From assembly GCF_000621525.1 (NCBI RefSeq), contig NZ_KK211301.1, positions 38,814-102,813 of the forward strand: a DNA stretch of 64,000 nt, read 5' to 3'. The notes under the pieces are model-generated. The model was not told the DNA's origin, made no database searches, and saw only the letters and a list, made by a program, of their open reading frames with translations. Shown in pieces: positions 36,886 to 46,462 of this stretch. The translations under genes and the position numbers were made by a program. How positions within the stretch are numbered: position 1 is the stretch's first letter; every line of letters starts with the position of its first letter. This DNA is from Legionella fairfieldensis ATCC 49588. GTDB taxonomy: Bacteria > Pseudomonadota > Gammaproteobacteria > Legionellales > Legionellaceae.

Positions 36886-37189
36886 TCTGGCATTAAGCGC
36901 TTGTTCCACTGCCAGGATGTCGCAAAACGCCATTCCTGAGCAGGGCTTAACAGTCAGCCAATTGTATCAGCAGAGCCTGCAACAACCAATACAAAAGCCT
37001 GTTTACCAACAGATGCGTCTTGATGATTCGGGAGAAGAATTTAAGCAACTGCCTAACCCCGAAGTGCCTATCCATGTTTTTGCGCATGTGGCGCAATTGG
37101 GTGATGAACAAATCATCAAGCCTGCCTACACGACTCGCTTTTTCCTTTACAAGCAAAACCAGTATGCCTTGGCATCAGAACTGTATTAA
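36842..37189 (+). CDS. Conjugation lipoprotein, TIGR03751 family (VirB7/TraV-like)
   Basis: This 115-residue lipoprotein has a signal and lipobox LALSAC near residue 21. A region with SQLYQQSLQQ and YQQMRLDDSGEEFKQLPNPE is typical of TIGR03751. It is expected to anchor the outer-membrane core complex. GGGAGG lies upstream within the end of the VirB10-like gene. Confidence 0.85.
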   Translation: MVTINKKTLIMLCASLALSACSTARMSQNAIPEQGLTVSQLYQQSLQQPIQKPVYQQMRLDDSGEEFKQLPNPEVPIHVFAHVAQLGDEQIIKPAYTTRFFLYKQNQYALASELY

Positions 37190-37195
37190 GGAGAC

Positions 37196-39961
37196 ATGAT
37201 GAAACGATTATCTAACTGGTTGCTTGGAGAAATGAATCCCCAAGCTATAAAAGAACAAGCTGTTAAAAAGCGTTACGCCAATCCTTTACCTTCTTTTGCC
37301 GATAGATTGACTATTGTTGATTTTAATGAACAAGAGCAGGTCTTTTTATTTGCCGATGGCAAAAGTCTAGGCTCAGGATTTGAATTAGGTGATATTCAGG
37401 CAGAAGCAGCCTCCTCTGAGTATTTACAAGCGGTATTTCATAAAATTCGGGATACCTTTGCATCCGTAGTTCCACTACATGCCGTTGATCCTTGGGTCAT
37501 GCAGATGTTTGTTCAAGACGAATATTGCCTTGATCCCGTTATTACTCATATTAAAACCCAAATCCCCCAACAATTTAGAGACAGTCCATTAACGCAAGAT
37601 TATTTAAAACGCCTGCACGATCTTTACAATAAAATGACCCGACCCGAAGGCTTATTTATTGATCCCAAAACAGGCGCACCCTACCGTGGACGAAGACGAA
37701 GAATCAGAGTTTTGTTTTATAGACAATTACACCAAACCAATCTACCCCGAGAGCAAATTCTTCTCGAACATCAAGAAGTCATTAGTCAGATTGAAACCAA
37801 ACTGCGCTCACCAGGGCTGGAAATCAAACGCCTCAAAGGGCAAGATTATTACCAGTGGTGGATACGTTGGTTTAATCCCAAATCAGCTGACGAGATATTA
37901 GAACAATACCCTTATCCGAATCCCATACCAGCAGGATTTAACCTAGCGCAAAATGTATTCTTTACGCCACCTGTAAGCGATGAAGATGGGTTTGTTTTTG
38001 AAGGAAACAAACAAAGAATTCTGTATGTTGACGGGTTAAAAGAAGCGCCTATCATTGGATTAGTCTCACGAGAAAGACAGCAAGCTAATCCCAAACATCG
38101 ATACGCACTTTTAGATACCTTGCCAGAAGGAAGCATCTACACAATCCAAGTCGTCTTTAGTCATGATGAAAATCTTGATTCCCATTTAACGCGATTGGAA
38201 AAAGGAATCGTAGGAACCAGTCTAAAACCTCAGGAAGTCCGAGATGATATTAGGACAGCCCGTAATGAGTTAAGTATGGGCAATCGATTGTTCTGGGTTA
38301 ATCAGGCCATTTTCTATCAAGCTGAAGATGAGCAACAAGCTCAAATCATAGAAAAAAATCTGCACGCGATTTTCAACGATGCCAAAATGCCCTTGATTCA
38401 TTCCAACTATGATCTCCATCCTCTAAATTCCTGGCTCAATGCTCTGCCCTTTAATTTTGATCCCCACTATGCCCGTAAATATTTATGTTTTGATCGTCTG
38501 ATGTATGCCACTGAGCTGGCAGCACTGCTTCCGGTCTATGGACGCAACCAAGGTGCAAGGCATTTACCTTGTTTCCCCTTTTTCAATCGTTTGGGTGAAC
38601 CTGTTTTTTTTGACTTACTGCATCATGATTTTGTTAGCCAAAATTCTCATTGCGCTATTTTTGCAAACTCTGGTGGTGGCAAGTCGGTTTTAACGGGTTG
38701 GATGATTCAATCTTTATTAGCCATGAAAAATGCCCGAATAGTGCTTTTTGAAATGGGGAACTCTTTTGACAGGATACTCATTCACGCCAAAGCGCACGGT
38801 AAAAAGACCAAACAGTTATTACTAAGCAATAAGAAAGATGAAGCAGTCCCATTAAATCCATTTTGTGAAGCATATAAAGCTATTCCCGAAATCACAGATA
38901 ATTTAAGTACAAAGCAGGCTACCTTAATTGCTCAAAAAATCATGGAATTAAAGAGCAACCTTCAAGAACCTGCTAATTCAGAAGACGTGGTCTGTGGTGA
39001 TGGTCACCGCTCCTATCTGGCCGAGCTTGCTTTAGCTTTACGTACCATGATTACTGAGGCTAATGCTTTGGAAGAAGAACAATTTACTTTGGCTGATGAA
39101 ACTCTATTAATCGAAGTGTTAAGTGATGCGATTTTAACGTCCTTTAACAATGACATACCGCAAATGCTCACTGAGCATATTGTAAGTGCTTTTAAACGAC
39201 GACTTGATAGAGAAACAGTTGCTCGCAAAAAAGACCGCATCCTTGATATGCACGATCGACTTAACAGTTATGTGATTAACAGTGCCAAATCTCGTTTTTT
39301 TAATGTGTCGACAGAGCCTTTAGGTGACTTTGATATTTTTCATGTTGATATTTCAGCCATTAAGGATGATACCGGAAAGCTGGCCTTGGTAATGGTTTCA
39401 TTATTGCCAAGAATACTGGCTATGGCAGAAGCTACTCAAAACGATAACAGACCAACCTTTCTCTTTATTGATGAATCCCATTTGCAATTTCAAATCCCTT
39501 CTGTTGTGACCGTTTGTTTACTGATTGCCAAAGTAGCAAGAAAGCTCGGTCTTTGGCTGGTTGCTATTACCCAAAACGTCACGGACATGAATTCAGAAAA
39601 GGCCACCAAAATTTTATCGTTGATTGAAACCTGGATTTTATTGGGACTAGATGAAAAAGAAATCACTGACGTAAAACGCTTTAAATCCCTAACACCACAG
39701 CAGGAAACATTAATCAGAGATATTGATTCGCAAAAAGGCTTGTATGCAGAAGCGGTTTTATTAGGGTCACGTTATCAGGGTTTGTTTCGCGTCATTCCAC
39801 CTCGCTACCTACTAGCACTGTTAATGACCGAAAAATCAGAAAAAGCTCAACGTCACCTTCTGGAGAAAGAACATGATGTACTTGAAGCAGCCGAAATCAT
39901 GGCTAAAAAACTCGAACAACCTAAAACTGCTATTCACAATAGGACTTATTTTTATGACTAA
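37196..39961 (+). CDS. VirB4/TraC-type conjugation ATPase, TIGR03744 family
   Basis: This 921-residue cytoplasmic ATPase powers pilus assembly and transfer. Walker A is FANSGGGKSVL near residue 495, and Walker B is PTFLFIDESHL near 757. KLGLWLVAITQNVTDM is the motif after Walker B in VirB4-like enzymes. AAGGAGAC lies before an ATGATG start. The next gene begins 89 bp before its end. Confidence 0.93.
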   Translation: MMKRLSNWLLGEMNPQAIKEQAVKKRYANPLPSFADRLTIVDFNEQEQVFLFADGKSLGSGFELGDIQAEAASSEYLQAVFHKIRDTFASVVPLHAVDPWVMQMFVQDEYCLDPVITHIKTQIPQQFRDSPLTQDYLKRLHDLYNKMTRPEGLFIDPKTGAPYRGRRRRIRVLFYRQLHQTNLPREQILLEHQEVISQIETKLRSPGLEIKRLKGQDYYQWWIRWFNPKSADEILEQYPYPNPIPAGFNLAQNVFFTPPVSDEDGFVFEGNKQRILYVDGLKEAPIIGLVSRERQQANPKHRYALLDTLPEGSIYTIQVVFSHDENLDSHLTRLEKGIVGTSLKPQEVRDDIRTARNELSMGNRLFWVNQAIFYQAEDEQQAQIIEKNLHAIFNDAKMPLIHSNYDLHPLNSWLNALPFNFDPHYARKYLCFDRLMYATELAALLPVYGRNQGARHLPCFPFFNRLGEPVFFDLLHHDFVSQNSHCAIFANSGGGKSVLTGWMIQSLLAMKNARIVLFEMGNSFDRILIHAKAHGKKTKQLLLSNKKDEAVPLNPFCEAYKAIPEITDNLSTKQATLIAQKIMELKSNLQEPANSEDVVCGDGHRSYLAELALALRTMITEANALEEEQFTLADETLLIEVLSDAILTSFNNDIPQMLTEHIVSAFKRRLDRETVARKKDRILDMHDRLNSYVINSAKSRFFNVSTEPLGDFDIFHVDISAIKDDTGKLALVMVSLLPRILAMAEATQNDNRPTFLFIDESHLQFQIPSVVTVCLLIAKVARKLGLWLVAITQNVTDMNSEKATKILSLIETWILLGLDEKEITDVKRFKSLTPQQETLIRDIDSQKGLYAEAVLLGSRYQGLFRVIPPRYLLALLMTEKSEKAQRHLLEKEHDVLEAAEIMAKKLEQPKTAIHNRTYFYD

Positions 39962-40928
39962 CTTGTCCTTTGCTTTAGAAAGCACTAGCCCTCCTCACCC
40001 AGTGAACACCTTCATCATAGCCACACGGGTCTTGCAAAAGCTATTTCAAAACAGCCATTATAAAGTGATTGGTTCTTGTACCTGGGCTGTAGGCCGTCTA
40101 CCGCCCAGGCTTGAAGTCACGCCCGCGGTTGAGCAATTCTTGCCTGATCTAATCATTACTGTCAGCAATAAGCCAGAAGAAAATCCCTGGCTTGAGGCAC
40201 GAACGCTTTACGAAAATAAAGCAGCAAGAACACTGTATCAACAAGCTTATAAAGCTGCGACTGGTTCTGAATTAGGTTTTGGCAATGACAGCGGCCAAAC
40301 CACCGATCTTCATATTAATGATGAACGCACCCGTATCGTTGATGTTATTGGCAGCCCTGCTGCTTTCTATCGTATCCCTTACCTGTCACATAGACCTGAA
40401 ACAGGTTTTGGTGTTCCTTATTATCTTGCCGAAGCTGATGCAGTCATGGATAGAACAGAAGCCGCTGAGTTGTTGTATATGGGAACTCATCCATACCTAT
40501 TAATTAATCATGACATTGGCACATTCACCCAAAATTGGGGTTCTGAAATTCCAAGATTAATGCGAGTGACTCAGCCCTATAACTATAGAGCCTCAGTTGT
40601 AGCGGCCATGCACGCAGCGGATATCGTCACCAATAAAAATCCCTTACATGTCACCAAATCAACTCGTAATTCCTGTGGGAGAAACTGTGTAGTAGCTAAT
40701 GCCATTTATGACCCCAGAAACACCAAGGTCATCTGGCAGGAAATCTACCCCATTAACCGAAATATTCACCCAGGGGATGCACAGGACTTTGGTACAGAAG
40801 ATGACAAAGCGGGTAATGGTAATTATGTATTTGTCCTCTGGCGTAAATACCGCGGCTGTATCCAGCACGAAGGCAAACTCGTGAACTTTTTAACCTTTCC
40901 CAAAGTAGAACAACCTCAAAAACGATAG
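39873..40928 (+). CDS. TraU-like conjugation protein, TIGR03756 family
   Basis: This 351-residue exported protein contains IGSCTWAVGRLPPRLEVTPA, then PYLSHRPETGFGVPYYLAEA and CIQHEGKLVNF near the end, as in the PFL_4710 family. A start at 39873 has GGAG seven bases upstream and includes the signal peptide (LLFTIGLIFMTNLSFA). A start at 39948 would lose it. The long overlap with the ATPase gene is therefore likely real. Confidence 0.85.
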   Translation: MMYLKQPKSWLKNSNNLKLLFTIGLIFMTNLSFALESTSPPHPVNTFIIATRVLQKLFQNSHYKVIGSCTWAVGRLPPRLEVTPAVEQFLPDLIITVSNKPEENPWLEARTLYENKAARTLYQQAYKAATGSELGFGNDSGQTTDLHINDERTRIVDVIGSPAAFYRIPYLSHRPETGFGVPYYLAEADAVMDRTEAAELLYMGTHPYLLINHDIGTFTQNWGSEIPRLMRVTQPYNYRASVVAAMHAADIVTNKNPLHVTKSTRNSCGRNCVVANAIYDPRNTKVIWQEIYPINRNIHPGDAQDFGTEDDKAGNGNYVFVLWRKYRGCIQHEGKLVNFLTFPKVEQPQKR

Positions 40929-40937
40929 GACGATGCC

Positions 40938-42305
40938 ATGAAGAAATCACTACTACTTAGTTTACTAATCCCCTCTCTGATCCAAGCTGGCAGCTTTATG
41001 CCTAGCCAATCTGATTACTATTACGAATTAGGAGGAACATCTAATTTATTTATTCCACCCGTCAATAAAGATCAAACACTGGTTATTGGTGCAGATATAG
41101 ATGGCCGTATGGGCTTTTCCTGTAGCGGTTTTAATCCTGTGGTATCCATTACCAATACTTTTCAGGATTTAAAGAAATCAGCATTAAATATCCCTGGCGG
41201 TGTAATTGATAATTTGAAAGGCTCTGTCGCAGGATTTCCGCTTTATAAGCTACAACAGTCCATGCCTGCTTTATACAATGTTCTACAAAATGCTGCATCT
41301 AGCGCGCAAAATGAATTTACCCTCAAAGTTAAAGATTGTCAGGAAGTCAAACAAGCATTGGAACAAAACCAATCTCCTATGGAAGGCATCTTATCAGTAT
41401 CAGATAGTCAGGGATGGCTCGATGCTGCCAAACGGGCTAAGAAGGAAAACGTCGATGTGACCGAAACGTCAAAAAGTATTGCCCAAAAACGAGATGAATA
41501 CGGTCTACCCTGGATAGGCAGCGATAAAGGCAATGCTGGCGGTAAATTCCAACGCCCCATTAAGGTGATTAATGATGTAGTCATTGCTGGGTACAACATT
41601 CTTTTGGAGAGAAAACCTTTAAATTCCTTGGAGAAACCAAGTACTAAAATCCCTATGACACTAAGCTGGCCAACGCCTACTGATGCTGCCAATTGGGCAG
41701 TTAAGGTTCTAGGTGATATTCAAGTCAGCAGCAGTGAAAACAAACAAAATCACGATGCTAAAGCAGGGATAGGCTTATCAGCCTTATTGCAAAGCTGTGC
41801 GAACGCTAATACCTGTAGTCAGAACATTGCCAAAGCCTTATGGAATTTAGTCAATGGTACATGGACACTGACCGAAGAAAATCTGCATAAAGTCAGCGCC
41901 TCCAATTTACTGATTACTGATGAAGTCATTATCACAATTCAACATTTACCTCGTGAAGAACAGATGCTCACTGTCTCGAAGTTAGCTGAGGAAATTGCTG
42001 TCCAAAACATGTTGGATAAAGCCTTAATGATGCGTCGTATTTTACAAGCAGGACTGCAAGTACAAGAAGTACAAAACTTAAAACCTGCTATGAACATGGT
42101 CCTTTTTGCACTGAAAAAACTGGATGATGACATTCACTCATTGTCATTTGAAAACGATGTCCGCAAAAAAATGATGAATGAGACTTTGGGAACCATCATG
42201 GACATTCGCCACCAAGCACAAAACCAAAATATCCCAGGCCAGGATCATGAACAGCCAACAGTAAAAAATGGTGCAATCTACGTCAAAGAAAATAAAGGAG
42301 CTTAA
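40938..42305 (+). CDS. TraH-like conjugation protein, TIGR03755 family
   Basis: This 455-residue periplasmic protein has a signal peptide (MKKSLLLSLLIPSLIQA) and the family segment GADIDGRMGFSCSGFNPVVS. A long helical second half (MLDKALMMRRILQAGLQ) follows. It matches the PFL_4711 family, which works with the TraU- and TraG-like neighbours in pilus assembly. Confidence 0.86.
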   Translation: MKKSLLLSLLIPSLIQAGSFMPSQSDYYYELGGTSNLFIPPVNKDQTLVIGADIDGRMGFSCSGFNPVVSITNTFQDLKKSALNIPGGVIDNLKGSVAGFPLYKLQQSMPALYNVLQNAASSAQNEFTLKVKDCQEVKQALEQNQSPMEGILSVSDSQGWLDAAKRAKKENVDVTETSKSIAQKRDEYGLPWIGSDKGNAGGKFQRPIKVINDVVIAGYNILLERKPLNSLEKPSTKIPMTLSWPTPTDAANWAVKVLGDIQVSSSENKQNHDAKAGIGLSALLQSCANANTCSQNIAKALWNLVNGTWTLTEENLHKVSASNLLITDEVIITIQHLPREEQMLTVSKLAEEIAVQNMLDKALMMRRILQAGLQVQEVQNLKPAMNMVLFALKKLDDDIHSLSFENDVRKKMMNETLGTIMDIRHQAQNQNIPGQDHEQPTVKNGAIYVKENKGA

Positions 42306-42307
42306 TC

Positions 42308-43861
42308 ATGATCGTCTTTAACCCTTTATCCCTCTACACCACCTATCTAGGCTGGCAACAGTATGAGGTTCTATTTAACGCCCTGTGGCAAACAGGGCTG
42401 TTATATCTTGGCTTTTTGGCCATTGGCTATCGCTTTCTTAAAAATGTGCTTAATCCAGCTGGCGCTTTTTATGCTGTGGAACATGCTTTAAATAATTTCC
42501 TTTATGAATTGGCAGTCACTTTCCTGATATGCAGTTTATTTGTCTATCCTTGCGTACCATTGGAAACCAAAGCCTTACAATTTAAACCCCTATGTGGACT
42601 AAAGAACCCAACGACTGCGGTCATTGGCGACAGCGGCACAACTTATGATGAAGCCTTTGCAGATCTACTGACTAACCAGGTCAAAATTCCTATAGGCTTT
42701 GCCATTATCCAGAATTTCATGTCGAGCTTCACTTACAGCCTTATGAAGGTAACGGGTTGCACCGATAGTTTGCAATCTATTCAAGGCGATTTGGTATCAA
42801 CCTATCTACCCCAAAGCGTTCGCAAACAAGCATTGGATTTTCATAGGCAATGTTTTATTGAAGCAAGAACTCAATTCAATAGTGAAAAGCATGAAGCCAG
42901 TGAGTTAGATCCTATGCTCAAACGCTATGGTGGTGAAGATGATTTAAACTGGATGGGTTCTAAAATTCTGCAAAAGATGTATTACAGCAAACTTCACGCT
43001 CGCCAACCCGTGTCAGGATTTACCTTTCATCAAGCCCCAAATCGCAATCTTGAAAAAGCAGCTAATCGTGGCGATATTCCACCCGAACGATTGCCAGAAG
43101 ATGGATATCCAAGCTGTCAGCAATGGTGGAACAAAATCAAAACTGACCTGGTTGAAGTCTCTAATCAGGCCAGTGTTTTTAACAAGCATCTAAATTACTA
43201 CGCCATGCTCGATAGAGTTCGCCAATATAAAGTGAAACACCCAAAAGCCTGGAAAGCAGACATCAGCGCAGAAGATTTTATTGCGAAAATGCTCTTGCAA
43301 GAAAGCAAAGACATGCAGACCAGTTCTGTGCAAAACCTCATGGATAATAACAATGGAAAGGTCGCATCTGCCATTACCCATAGCCTGGTCAATGTCGGAC
43401 AATGGACAAAATCATGGACATCCACCCCATTAAAAAGAGAAGCAATCATGCAAACCCTGCCCGTCATGCAAGCGTTTTTCATGTTCTTTTTAATCATTTT
43501 AACGCCAATGGTATTGTCCTTAAGTTGCTATAGTCCAAGAGCGTTGGGCAGTCTGTGCGCCTTGTTTGTTATGGCTATCTTTCTTCAATACCTCTGGCAT
43601 CTGGTCGGATTTCTCGAACGCTCTGTGCTTGATCCATTAGGGGAAAACGATGCTATTTCGGCCATGAAGAATATGGCTGTAATGTTTTACTTTGTAGCAC
43701 CCGTTTTGTTACTCAGATTATCTAGTCATTTTGGCGGTGACGCTGGTGCAGGTCTTATGGATTTAGTCAGCGGTACTGAACGCCATAGCGATAACGTAAG
43801 TCAATCAGGTATGCAGGTAGCTAAAACAGGCGTTAAAGTGATATCAGGAGGTCTTCGATGA
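42308..43861 (+). CDS. TraG N-terminal-like conjugation protein
   Basis: This 517-residue inner-membrane protein has helices near 27-45 and 62-85 and a cluster at 385-475. Between them is a periplasmic domain with LKRYGGEDDLNWMGSKILQK. The pattern fits the TraG_N/VirB6-like family of ICEs, required for mating-pair formation. AGGAGC precedes the ATG. Confidence 0.86.
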   Translation: MIVFNPLSLYTTYLGWQQYEVLFNALWQTGLLYLGFLAIGYRFLKNVLNPAGAFYAVEHALNNFLYELAVTFLICSLFVYPCVPLETKALQFKPLCGLKNPTTAVIGDSGTTYDEAFADLLTNQVKIPIGFAIIQNFMSSFTYSLMKVTGCTDSLQSIQGDLVSTYLPQSVRKQALDFHRQCFIEARTQFNSEKHEASELDPMLKRYGGEDDLNWMGSKILQKMYYSKLHARQPVSGFTFHQAPNRNLEKAANRGDIPPERLPEDGYPSCQQWWNKIKTDLVEVSNQASVFNKHLNYYAMLDRVRQYKVKHPKAWKADISAEDFIAKMLLQESKDMQTSSVQNLMDNNNGKVASAITHSLVNVGQWTKSWTSTPLKREAIMQTLPVMQAFFMFFLIILTPMVLSLSCYSPRALGSLCALFVMAIFLQYLWHLVGFLERSVLDPLGENDAISAMKNMAVMFYFVAPVLLLRLSSHFGGDAGAGLMDLVSGTERHSDNVSQSGMQVAKTGVKVISGGLR

Positions 43862-44049
43862 AGACCTTATTTAGACTCAAGGGATTCATTGTATTCACGA
43901 ATACTAATCAAGCCCTTATCAAATTTTTCTTGAGCCTCATAAACAGTCAAATAGCGTTTAGCAGGTTTATCCTCGGCTACGCCAACAAGGGCATCAAGAA
44001 CTACCGCCAACAAGCGAAATACCTTTCTCATTTGGAGCTATCCCTATGA
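43858..44049 (+). CDS. Possible small gene between traG-like and the next membrane gene
   Basis: This 63-codon frame has a strong AGGAGG site upstream and 4-bp overlaps with both neighbours, which argues that it is translated. Its product is unremarkable (LKGFIVFTNTNQALIKFFLS) and shows no family. The opposite strand holds a better-looking reading frame (43867-44031). The two are mutually suspicious, and only one may be real. Confidence 0.35.
   Translation: MKTLFRLKGFIVFTNTNQALIKFFLSLINSQIAFSRFILGYANKGIKNYRQQAKYLSHLELSL
43867..44031 (-). CDS. Possible antisense SHOCT-like small protein
   Basis: Read on the minus strand, this segment encodes 54 residues starting MRKVFRLLAVVLDALVGVAE and ending with a KFDKGLISIREYNESLESK tail. 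The tail resembles the SHOCT domain pattern (a short helical hairpin with a G-L/I-I/S turn). The composition is much more protein-like than the overlapping plus-strand frame. The ribosome binding site is weak (AGGGATAGCTCCAA). If real, it is a gene embedded against the direction of the transfer operon. Confidence 0.45.
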   Translation of the reverse strand: MRKVFRLLAVVLDALVGVAEDKPAKRYLTVYEAQEKFDKGLISIREYNESLESK

Positions 44050-44375
44050 TTAAACATTACATCCGTTCATTCATTATAGTACTGATTCAAGCCATTTTAC
44101 CAATCATTGGTTTATTGATAATTGCTCCTTGGATTATCAATACAAATATTCTTACTCGTTGGCAACATACATTCGCTAATATACAACCGTTGTTTCTAGG
44201 CTTACATGGACTACTTTATCTGGCTTTGATTTTGTTATGGCCAAAGCTGGTCACACGCATACAGATTAATAATCAACTCTCATCCGAACAACTCAAAACA
44301 GCCCTCAAAGTCCGCTGGTATCTACTGGCTATTTTCTTATTTATTGATGCACTGATGATTTGGAGAATGTTATGA
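44046..44375 (+). CDS. Small conjugation-operon membrane protein
   Basis: This 109-residue protein has three predicted membrane helices (IIVLIQAILPIIGLLIIAPW, LGLHGLLYLALILLWP and WYLLAIFLFIDALMIW). No family is recognised. Its stop overlaps the traD start (ATGA), and GGAG lies upstream of its own ATG. It may assist the coupling protein in the membrane. Confidence 0.75.
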   Translation: MIKHYIRSFIIVLIQAILPIIGLLIIAPWIINTNILTRWQHTFANIQPLFLGLHGLLYLALILLWPKLVTRIQINNQLSSEQLKTALKVRWYLLAIFLFIDALMIWRML

Positions 44376-46369
44376 GCGAATATCCTATTAATAACCTATT
44401 TCGGGAACCAACCGAAGCCTGGTCAGCGATTACCTGTTTGTCTTTGGCTCTACTCGCTTATAGCCAACCACATCTGTTCTTGCTTACGCAAACAATGAGT
44501 CTATATGCAGCGATTACACTATCAATCCCTGGTGTCTTTAGAGCATGGCAAGCAATAAAGGTTAAGCGATATCAGCACAGACTTTTAGCCATGCCAACCT
44601 ATGCCCTATCCACCACAGAAATTCCTTTATCCAAAAACTGGCTATTTCTAGGTAAAGGTTTCCGCTGGCGACCAAGCCATACCCAAAAGCTGCATCAAAT
44701 CAAACAGGTCAAAAATGAAAAGTTCATGCAAAGGAGCTATAGCTATCAGCTGGCCAGACAATTCTGCCAAAACCATGAACACACTCGATTAGCAAAATGG
44801 CTTAACAACCGCTCCAAGTTAAATCCATTCAGACCCGATCCTCCCGTCGGAGGAAGTCCTTTCCTTCACGGAGTTGGAGAAGAAGATAAACCAGTTTACA
44901 TTCCTCAAGATGTACGTGTAGGTCATACTTTTGTGGTTGGTACTACCAGAGTCGGCAAAACTCGATTAGCCAGTATTCTGATTAACCAGGACATCCGAAA
45001 CGGTGATGCCGTTATTGTTGTAGACCCTAAAGGCGACCAGGACTTGGTTAGAGACATGATGGCTGCCTGTAAGGTATCAGGCAGAACAGAAGATTTCAAA
45101 ATCGTTCACTTAGGCTTTCCAGAGAAATCCGCACGATATAATCCTCTCAAAAATTTCGACCAAATCAGTGAAGTGGCTACACGAATCACCGATGCAATAT
45201 CCGCAGAAGGTGAAGGGAAGCAATTTGCAGCCTTTGCATGGAAATATGTTAATATCGTTGCCATTTGTCTTGAAGAAATGAAACAACCCATTACCTACCA
45301 ATCCATAGCCTTTTATATCAGTCGATTAGATCAACTATTGATGACATATGCCGACACCATTCTACCCAATCACTATCCCAAATATCATCAAGAGATTGAA
45401 GCTATTATAGAGGAACATGACAGCAAGATTGGTAAAAACAATAAAACCAAATCCCCTATGGAACGCCACCAGGCAGTCATTCAATATGTCAAAGACCACA
45501 TCAACAAAACCATCAAAAGCAACAATGCCGAAGCGCTTCACGACCAAATCCTGATAGACCTTTATGATGCAGCTATTATGGATAAACACTACTATGAAAA
45601 AATCACAGCCAGCGTCGGCCCTGTATTGTCTGAAATCAATAAAAGTAATGCTTCAAAAATTCTATCGTCAAAGGCCAAAGCAGGTGACATTGAGCTGATG
45701 GATGTGATTAAAAATAAGAAAGTGCTTTATATTGGTTTAGATAGTTTAACTAATCCTAATATTGCCCAAGCAGTGGGTAAAGCTTTTTTGTCAGATCTGG
45801 TTTCTACAGCTGGTAAAATTTACAAGGAACCCAATGCTCGTTATATATTGAATCTGCATTGTGATGAGCTGTCAGAGATTATCCAGGATTCTTTTGTGAA
45901 GATTCTCAATAAAGCGGGCGGTGCTGGTTTTCAAGTGACCGCTTACGCTCAAACTATTCAAGATATGGAAGTTGCACTGGGTTCCAGGGCTAAAGCAGAA
46001 GTATCCGAGGGAAATTTTAATACCCTAATTATGCTGCGTGTTAAAAATGAAGAAACAGCCAATTTACTGGTTAAAGTGCTGCCTCAAGTTGGAGTTATTG
46101 GACATACCCAAGTTTCTATGGTTAATGATACACCTCATGGGGAAGATGGGGTTTATTTTAATACAACCAATGAGGACAGAGTACAAACTTCTTCTGTGCC
46201 TATGATTGGAGTAGAGGATATTATTTCTTTGCCAAAGGGGCAGGCTTTTGTTTTAGTAAATGGGGGAGAACTTTATAAAGTAAGAGTTCCTTTACCTTTA
46301 AGCCACAAAGATAAGTCATCTGATATCTATTCAATGAAATTGAAAATCAATCAACTACCAGAAAATTAA
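44372..46369 (+). CDS. traD: TraD-like coupling protein, TIGR03754 family
   Basis: This 665-residue type IV coupling ATPase delivers DNA-relaxase to the channel. Two N-terminal membrane helices precede the nucleotide-binding domain. Walker A is VGTTRVGKTRLA near residue 195 and is followed by NGDAVIVVDPKGDQDLVRDM. Later motifs are NLHCDELSEII (Walker B-like) and GFQVTAYAQTIQDMEVALGS. It matches the TOL-plasmid/GI-type TraD family. It is the last gene of the transfer operon. In many related ICEs traD is close to the TIGR03747 gene instead. Confidence 0.92.
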   Translation: MSEYPINNLFREPTEAWSAITCLSLALLAYSQPHLFLLTQTMSLYAAITLSIPGVFRAWQAIKVKRYQHRLLAMPTYALSTTEIPLSKNWLFLGKGFRWRPSHTQKLHQIKQVKNEKFMQRSYSYQLARQFCQNHEHTRLAKWLNNRSKLNPFRPDPPVGGSPFLHGVGEEDKPVYIPQDVRVGHTFVVGTTRVGKTRLASILINQDIRNGDAVIVVDPKGDQDLVRDMMAACKVSGRTEDFKIVHLGFPEKSARYNPLKNFDQISEVATRITDAISAEGEGKQFAAFAWKYVNIVAICLEEMKQPITYQSIAFYISRLDQLLMTYADTILPNHYPKYHQEIEAIIEEHDSKIGKNNKTKSPMERHQAVIQYVKDHINKTIKSNNAEALHDQILIDLYDAAIMDKHYYEKITASVGPVLSEINKSNASKILSSKAKAGDIELMDVIKNKKVLYIGLDSLTNPNIAQAVGKAFLSDLVSTAGKIYKEPNARYILNLHCDELSEIIQDSFVKILNKAGGAGFQVTAYAQTIQDMEVALGSRAKAEVSEGNFNTLIMLRVKNEETANLLVKVLPQVGVIGHTQVSMVNDTPHGEDGVYFNTTNEDRVQTSSVPMIGVEDIISLPKGQAFVLVNGGELYKVRVPLPLSHKDKSSDIYSMKLKINQLPEN

Positions 46370-46462
46370 CCCACCATGCCAATGGATGGTTTCTCCAGTT
46401 TTATTTGTTCAATATGAGATGAATGGATTCGTGATTCAAGTGATGTATCCAGTATTGCGGAT